Origin: MED-G82 sp964342675
GTDB lineage: Bacteria > Pseudomonadota > Gammaproteobacteria > Magnimaribacterales > D2472
Direction: 5' to 3'
Assembly: GCA_964342675.1 (NCBI GenBank)
Contig: CAYFFR010000001.1
Coordinates: forward strand, 21,389-85,388
Length of the DNA stretch: 64,000 bases
In this document: piece after piece, positions 59,032 to 64,000 of the stretch
Layout: each line of letters starts with the position of its first letter
How positions within the stretch are numbered: the first letter of the stretch is position 1
The notes under the pieces: generated by a model
The model's input: the letters and a program-made list of their open reading frames with translations, nothing else
What the model was told of the DNA's origin: nothing
The model's database searches: none
Program-made: the position numbers and the translations under genes

Positions 59032-60150
59032 ATGATAAATAAAGAATTAAACAATAAGGATTTGATTTCAGAAATTCATGCATCAAAATTGAAACTTGTT
59101 ATTGTTTCAAGTGGTGGCGGTACTGATGCTATTGCATCTTTACTAAAGCATCCTGGATCAAGTAAAACAGTTCTAGAAGCATACATTCCATATGCTCAAG
59201 AATCATTAGACTATTATCTGTTAAAAAAACCTGACCAATATTGTTCCCTTGATACGACACTAAGCATGGCAGCAAAAGCCTATAGCGCTGCGAAACAGAT
59301 TGATAAAAATAACAATATCAAGGATTTAGTGGGCATTGCTATTACTGCGACGCTATCGACTACATATAAAAAAAGAGGGTCTCATAGATTCTTCATAGTC
59401 CTTCAGACTAGAGACTATTCAAAAAGTATTTCATGTATCTTAGATAAAGGGTCAAGAACGAGAGAGATGGAAGAACAACTAGTCACTCAGTATGTCGTAA
59501 ACCTTTTAGCAGAAAATGCTAACTTACCATTTCAATACCCTAATCACAGTGAAGAAACCATTTTTAAAACAGTAGAAGCAAAAAAAGATTGGATAAAATT
59601 AATTAACGATAAGATTGATTTCGTGTCTTCAACGAATCGTAAACCAGAATTAATATTTCCTGGTTCATTTAACCCGCTCCATTCAGGCCATACATCAATG
59701 AAAAAACTAGCAGAGAATAAAACCGGTATGGAAGTCACATATGAAGTATGTATTCAAAATGCTGATAAACCTCCATTAAGTTACCATGCAATAGATCGTA
59801 CATTGAACCAGTTTCATGATAATGATAATTGGGTTATGACAAAAGCTGGTAAATTTTCTGACAAGGCAATGATGTTTCCTGATTCGGTTTTTATTATTGG
59901 TGCTGATACCTTAGTCAGAATATTAAATGAAAAATTTTATTTAAGTAGAAAAGATATGATGGACCAATTAGATTTGTTTAATTCTAATAATATCAATTTC
60001 CTTGTGTTTGGAAGAAAGTTAGATAAGAAATTTATAACCCTTCAAGATATTGATTTACCAGAACATATATCTGATAGATTTACTGGATTTGCTGAAGAAA
60101 TGTTTAGAGATGACATTTCTTCCACTTTGATTAGGCTGGAGTCCTCATAA
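59032..60150 (+). CDS. CinA-like amidase domain fused to nicotinate/NMN adenylyltransferase-like domain
   Basis: 372 residues. The first half (about 1-160) resembles the C-terminal CinA amidohydrolase: VSSGGGTDAIASLLKHPGS and LEAYIPYAQESL, then IAITATLST. The second half (about 195-372) has the nucleotidyltransferase motif IFPGSFNPLHSGHTS (starting near residue 207) and the second signature ISSTLIR near the end, as in NadD/NadM. CinA domains deamidate NMN, so the fusion could link NMN deamidation to (de)adenylylation in NAD recycling. Fusions of this type are known in eukaryotes; here the residues fit, but activity is inferred. Confidence 0.75.
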   Translation: MINKELNNKDLISEIHASKLKLVIVSSGGGTDAIASLLKHPGSSKTVLEAYIPYAQESLDYYLLKKPDQYCSLDTTLSMAAKAYSAAKQIDKNNNIKDLVGIAITATLSTTYKKRGSHRFFIVLQTRDYSKSISCILDKGSRTREMEEQLVTQYVVNLLAENANLPFQYPNHSEETIFKTVEAKKDWIKLINDKIDFVSSTNRKPELIFPGSFNPLHSGHTSMKKLAENKTGMEVTYEVCIQNADKPPLSYHAIDRTLNQFHDNDNWVMTKAGKFSDKAMMFPDSVFIIGADTLVRILNEKFYLSRKDMMDQLDLFNSNNINFLVFGRKLDKKFITLQDIDLPEHISDRFTGFAEEMFRDDISSTLIRLESS

Positions 60151-60240
60151 AGACTATTTATTTACTTACAAGTTAACCTCTTAAGCTTATTTGCAATTTA
60201 TAATAGTGGTTAAACTTAAAATCATTTTGGGGTGTAATTT

Positions 60241-61383
60241 ATGGATGGTTTTCTTCCATCAAAAGAACCGATTAAAGATTACTCAGTAAAATCTGAGTCA
60301 TGTCTGAGGATCAGATCTATAGCTTCAAATTTACCAAAATTATTATTAACTGGACAGCTCCAACCATTAATCAATTCTTTAAAAGATGATGATCTATCTA
60401 TCGAAGAATTATTAATCAATAAACTCACAACAGATATTAAATTAGCAATGCTAGATTTAAGCTTTATAGCGCATGGATATGTATGGGGAGATAAGAATCC
60501 TAATCAAAGCATTCCATATGCTCTGTCTAAACCATGGGTCCAAGCAGCTCATGAACTTAATAGACCGCCTGTACTCAGTTATGCAAGTTACTGTTTAGAT
60601 AATTGGTACCGAATAAATCAAGGCAAAAAAATCTCCTTAGAGAATGTCGCTTTAATTAATAACTTTTTAGGTGGAGTTGATGAAGATTGGTTTGTCACAA
60701 TTCATGTATGTATTGAAAATGCAGCGTCAGGGGCTATCTCCAATGCTCATGCCTTATCAAAAATTACAGAGGATGAGGCAATCGATGAAATCTCATTATG
60801 TATAAATAACATCACAAAATCTCTCAAGCAAGTGAATAAAATTTTTGCAAGAATGCCAGAAAAATGTGATCCATATATTTATTATCATAGAGTTAGGCCT
60901 TTTATCTTTGGTTCTAAAGATAATCCTGATCTTAAAAAAGGATTAATATATGAAGGCATGTTTGATAACAAGCCGCAGTTTTATAGGGGTGAAACTGGTG
61001 CTCAAAGCAGCATTATCCCTTCTTTAGATGCAGCACTTCAGATTAAGCATTCTAATGATAGCCTAAGACATTATTTAAATGAAATGAGAGATTACATGCC
61101 TAAAAAACATAGAAACTTTATTGCTTCACTGGAACAATCCTCAAAAACACGAAGTCTGATTTCACAATCAAAAAAATTACAAGATCAATACAATCAATGT
61201 TTAGAGGAGATTAGATTGTTTAGAAGCATGCATCTTCAATATGCTGATACATATATTCATCAACAATCTCAAGTTAAGAATCCATTCGGTAGAGGTGGAT
61301 CTACAATTACTGGTACAGGTGGAACTCCATTTATGAGTTACCTAAAAAAACATAGAGATGAAACTGAAAAACATAAAAAATAA
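60241..61383 (+). CDS. Indoleamine 2,3-dioxygenase family heme protein
   Basis: 380 residues. The C-terminal part is diagnostic: EEIRLFRSMHLQYADTYI with the proximal heme histidine His331, and GTGGTPFMSYLKKHRDET, the IDO family ending. It should bind heme and oxidise tryptophan to N-formylkynurenine, or a related indole. A GGGGTG ribosome site precedes the ATG. It lies 90 bases downstream of the CinA/NadD-like fusion, a suggestive NAD context. kynB, kynU and other kynurenine genes are absent from the window. Confidence 0.85.
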   Translation: MDGFLPSKEPIKDYSVKSESCLRIRSIASNLPKLLLTGQLQPLINSLKDDDLSIEELLINKLTTDIKLAMLDLSFIAHGYVWGDKNPNQSIPYALSKPWVQAAHELNRPPVLSYASYCLDNWYRINQGKKISLENVALINNFLGGVDEDWFVTIHVCIENAASGAISNAHALSKITEDEAIDEISLCINNITKSLKQVNKIFARMPEKCDPYIYYHRVRPFIFGSKDNPDLKKGLIYEGMFDNKPQFYRGETGAQSSIIPSLDAALQIKHSNDSLRHYLNEMRDYMPKKHRNFIASLEQSSKTRSLISQSKKLQDQYNQCLEEIRLFRSMHLQYADTYIHQQSQVKNPFGRGGSTITGTGGTPFMSYLKKHRDETEKHKK

Positions 61384-61391
61384 AAAAATAT

Positions 61392-61595
61392 TTACTTTGT
61401 GTGCGGTGGCAATTTAGCCTCTACAAACCATTCATGAACTCTCTTAACTGGGTTAAATTTCTTTATACGAATCTTCTGGTTTTCTAGAACAAGTCTTTTT
61501 GTTTTAACTGCTAGATAATGATAAGTATGACTATCTCTAGTCTCACCTTCCGGAATCAAGTAAACCTTTGTTTGTTTTTTCTTAGAATCGGCCAT
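61392..61595 (-). CDS. Ribosomal protein L33-like protein
   Basis: 67 residues from the ATG at 61595. The C-terminal two-thirds match L33: VKTKRLVLENQKIRIKKF, NPVKRVHEWFVEAKL, in the spacing of the bacterial L33 core (KKF-D/N-PVxRxH). The zinc cysteine pairs of some L33 forms are missing. It is longer than usual (about 50-56) with an N-terminal MADSKKKQ and a C-terminal PPHTK extension. No L28 gene is adjacent, unlike the usual rpmB-rpmG pair. TATAAT (61603-61608) lies just ahead of the start, so the mRNA may be leaderless. Confidence 0.6.
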   Translation of the reverse strand: MADSKKKQTKVYLIPEGETRDSHTYHYLAVKTKRLVLENQKIRIKKFNPVKRVHEWFVEAKLPPHTK

Positions 61596-61699
61596 GGCGA
61601 GATTATACATAGATTCAATTAAATAACATTATTTTTTTCATATAATCCTTTAAAACACTATATCTACAGCCTTTTTTCAAATAAAATGCTGTCTGTTTC

Positions 61700-63883
61700 A
61701 TGAAAGATTTTTACCAAAAACTATCAACAATTCTAGTAATTAATTTATTGCTGTTTAGTAGTGTTGTAAGCAGTCAAGAGTTAATTAATTTTGATGGGAA
61801 AGTTGACCCCGTAGAATGGAAAGATGCTCAAAGATTTGAGCTTATTTATGAAGTCATGCCTTCGCGCAATACTGAAGCAAAACATAAGACAACTTCATAT
61901 GTTTTATCTGATAGCAAATTTATTTACATTGGGTTTATAGCATTAATGGATCCTAATTTAATTCGTGCAACACAAAGAAATAGAGATACTGCATGGTGGG
62001 AAGACTATGTTGCTGTGTTATTAGATCCATATGGAGATGGAAGATATGCAATCTTAGTTGGTTCAAATGCTGTGGAGTCTCAACTTGATGCAAGACAAAC
62101 CTCAGATGGGGTTGAGGATAGCTCATATAATATAATTTTTGAATCAAAGACTCAGATAAATCAATCTGGTTATACCGCTGAATTCAAAATACCATTTTCG
62201 CAACTGCAATACCCAAATTATGATAATCACAAGTGGAAAATTGGCTTTATTCGTAAGACGTTTGTTCCAGGAACTGAAACTATCAATGCTGACTTTAAAA
62301 ATTTACCTCGTAATCAATGCTTTGGCTGTCAAATTGATAAAAACATTCAATTTAAAAAAATTGAAAGTCCTAGGAGAAGATATTTATATCCATATATTAC
62401 TTTGAACCAAACTGGAAACAGAAATAACGATAATTTTAGTTTGGAAAATCCAGATCATTCAATAGGATTAAGTGGTCTATATGATATTTCTTCCACATCA
62501 ACAATTGAATATACGGTTAATCCTGATTTCTCTCAAGTTGAGTCAGATGCTCCAGTTATTGATATTAATGACACATTTGCAATTTCATACCCAGAAAAAA
62601 GGACATTCTTTCTAGATGGAACCGAGTTATTAAGAAGTGATATGCAAACAATATATACACGCTCAATTAATGATACACAGAATGCGCTTAAGTATATTAG
62701 TCAATCTAAGGATGCCTCTGTATATTTATTGACTGCTACCGATTCAAATAGCCCATACTTGGCAGCAGGAGCATATGGTTCTTACTTAGGAAATGCAGGT
62801 AAAAGTAAGATTAATGTATTGAGATATAGAAGAAATCTCAAAAATCAGTCAAATATTGGAATAATTGCAACGAATAGAGACTATCACCTAGGCGGTGATG
62901 GATCTGTAATCGAATTAGATGGATTATTGAACCTCAGTGAAAATTATGTAATGGATTTTAACTTAGCTAAATCTAGAACTAATGAAGGTTTTAATAACTT
63001 CTTGAACACAGATGATGTATTTAATAACAAAACTTATGCTATGGATGGAGAAAAATTCTCTGGCAATGCATCAAATTTACGTTTAAGAAGAATAACTGAC
63101 GGGTACTCCACTGGGGTCAGAATAAAACAAGTTTCTCCAAATTATAGATCTCATGTAGGTTTTGTTTCTAAAAATAGCTATAAAGTCAGAAATTATTGGC
63201 AAGCTAAAACCTTTAGATCGGAAGGTAAATTCCGATTATTAAGGCTAAATTACAATAATAGAAATACCTATGATTATAGAGACCAAAAAATTAAAGAGTT
63301 CTATGAATATAGTATTTTCTTTGAAACTGACTTTGATTTAAAGGGTAAGATTGAAAGACAAATCAAACCCAGTGAAATATTTAAAGAATTTAGATTTAAT
63401 AAACAAACTGAGACTGAAATGTGGATGAGCTATTACCCAAGTGAGGAATGGTATTTCCGTCTTGAATATGAATACGGTGATAGAGTTGCATATAACGCAA
63501 ACGTTCCTGCAATAGGTGATGGAAAATCATATTTAATGAAAGGTGTATTTAAATATTCGGACTCAATTAAGTTAACGTTGGAACATAATTATCAAGAAAT
63601 TGTTAATAAAATTACTAACACAAACTATTTTGCAGGGTCGATAGATCGTTTTATTACATTGTATCAACCAAATAATGAAATCTCTTTAAAAGTAATTCTT
63701 GAAAAGAATGAATTTAGAGATGATTACTTTAGTGAAATCTTATTTCAATGGCAGCCCGACCCTTATACAATTTTTTATGCTGGGGGATCACAAATATATA
63801 AAGAGAATGATCCGTATGACTCAATTAAAGTAGATTCTGCGCAGTTTTATATAAAATTCCAGTACTTCTATCAGTATCAATAA
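61700..63883 (+). CDS. DUF5916 protein: CBM9-like domain plus outer-membrane beta-barrel
   Basis: 727 residues with a signal peptide (about 1-25). The N-terminal part (about 27-215) is a DOMON/CBM9-like beta-sandwich (INFDGKVDPVEWKDA; AWWEDYVAVLLDPYGDGRYAI read in parts), and the rest, from about 225, is DUF5916: YPEKRTFFLDGTELLRS is characteristic. The long C-terminal half forms a beta-barrel with many aromatic strands, ending QFYIKFQYFYQYQ. Substrate unknown; members are linked to carbohydrate or metal handling on the surface. No partner gene is adjacent. Confidence 0.82.
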   Translation: MKDFYQKLSTILVINLLLFSSVVSSQELINFDGKVDPVEWKDAQRFELIYEVMPSRNTEAKHKTTSYVLSDSKFIYIGFIALMDPNLIRATQRNRDTAWWEDYVAVLLDPYGDGRYAILVGSNAVESQLDARQTSDGVEDSSYNIIFESKTQINQSGYTAEFKIPFSQLQYPNYDNHKWKIGFIRKTFVPGTETINADFKNLPRNQCFGCQIDKNIQFKKIESPRRRYLYPYITLNQTGNRNNDNFSLENPDHSIGLSGLYDISSTSTIEYTVNPDFSQVESDAPVIDINDTFAISYPEKRTFFLDGTELLRSDMQTIYTRSINDTQNALKYISQSKDASVYLLTATDSNSPYLAAGAYGSYLGNAGKSKINVLRYRRNLKNQSNIGIIATNRDYHLGGDGSVIELDGLLNLSENYVMDFNLAKSRTNEGFNNFLNTDDVFNNKTYAMDGEKFSGNASNLRLRRITDGYSTGVRIKQVSPNYRSHVGFVSKNSYKVRNYWQAKTFRSEGKFRLLRLNYNNRNTYDYRDQKIKEFYEYSIFFETDFDLKGKIERQIKPSEIFKEFRFNKQTETEMWMSYYPSEEWYFRLEYEYGDRVAYNANVPAIGDGKSYLMKGVFKYSDSIKLTLEHNYQEIVNKITNTNYFAGSIDRFITLYQPNNEISLKVILEKNEFRDDYFSEILFQWQPDPYTIFYAGGSQIYKENDPYDSIKVDSAQFYIKFQYFYQYQ

Positions 63884-63985
63884 TTAATTACCAGAGTATA
63901 TAAAAGTCTAAATTATTGAAGTACATTGATAAGTTTTATGATCAAAGCAATCTCTTAGATTACTATTATTCCTAGACAAAAAAAA

Positions 63986-64000
63986 CAGAGCCTAAGCTCT
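63986..64000. terminator. Left part of a terminator-like hairpin at the window edge
   Basis: An A-run is followed by AGAGC-CTAA-GCTCT ending exactly at base 64000. The stem is five pairs and would probably be completed by a T-run beyond the window, giving a bidirectional terminator for the DUF5916 gene. The 117 bases after that gene contain nothing else I can support. Confidence 0.5.

Noticed and set aside
60199..60212. TATAAT-like -10 before the indoleamine dioxygenase gene
   Set aside because: No acceptable -35 hexamer at 16-18 bases, and such motifs are common by chance in AT-rich sequence.
1..64000. Prophage, insertion sequences, CRISPR arrays or integron features
   Set aside because: No integrase, transposase, cas gene, regular spacer array or long terminal repeat was seen.

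Overview
The window is a densely coded, AT-rich (roughly one-third GC) bacterial chromosome segment with no phage, insertion sequence or CRISPR. It carries about 68 genes, one tRNA, and no gene-free stretch longer than about 300 bases. The gene set points to a streamlined marine gammaproteobacterium. It includes TonB-dependent uptake, Na+-pumping oxaloacetate decarboxylase, DUF4212/SSS Na+ symport, PiT, a sulfatase, and many short-chain dehydrogenases, acyl-CoA ligases and SCP2-type thiolases. A SAR86-like lineage is my best guess; this is an inference, because no marker gene here settles it.

Layout. 0-2.7 kb: a truncated SDR, a small membrane protein, an AcuI-type acryloyl-CoA reductase and an HSD10-like SDR. 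2.7-5.1 kb: a sigma-54 promoter driving a TorF porin, glnK and amtB (ammonium uptake). 5.1-9.5 kb: an oadGAB Na+ pump operon ending in an acyltransferase. 9.5-12.7 kb: a GDPD phosphodiesterase, a UMF1-type MFS transporter and an MBL hydrolase. 12.8-20.8 kb: an apparently single long minus-strand operon. It has an acyl-CoA ligase, two DUF35 proteins, two thiolase-fold proteins without the nucleophilic cysteine, two crotonases, then DedA, a small membrane protein, HinT and a SnoaL-like protein. The core resembles the aldolase machinery used for steroid or branched acyl side-chain shortening. 20.9-22.4 kb: two SDRs.

22.4-32.8 kb is a phosphate island: beta-propeller phytase, its TonB receptor, a TetR regulator, PiT transporter, PPK2, an exopolyphosphatase and PhoR-PhoB. 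32.9-45 kb: a second acyl-CoA ligase, a lipoprotein subtilisin-like probable autotransporter, then a plus-strand run of SDR, KstD-like flavoprotein, FadD19-like ligase, YqgE, SDR, gamma-glutamyltransferase, a tiny membrane protein and prepilin peptidase. This suggests sterol or steroid catabolism together with the 12.8-20.8 kb locus.

45-52.7 kb is an accessory stretch of secreted or membrane proteins of mostly unknown function, tRNA-Gly(TCC), an LLM-class oxidoreductase, an M48 lipoprotein protease whose start codon lies inside a perfect 12-bp hairpin, and a PhoD-like phosphatase. 52.7-64 kb: an exported amidohydrolase behind a perfect inverted repeat, a hotdog thioesterase, a DUF4212/SSS symporter with an EF-hand-like loop, a sulfatase plus an alpha/beta hydrolase, a CinA-like/NMN-adenylyltransferase-like fusion next to an indoleamine 2,3-dioxygenase, a divergent L33-like protein and a DUF5916 outer-membrane protein.
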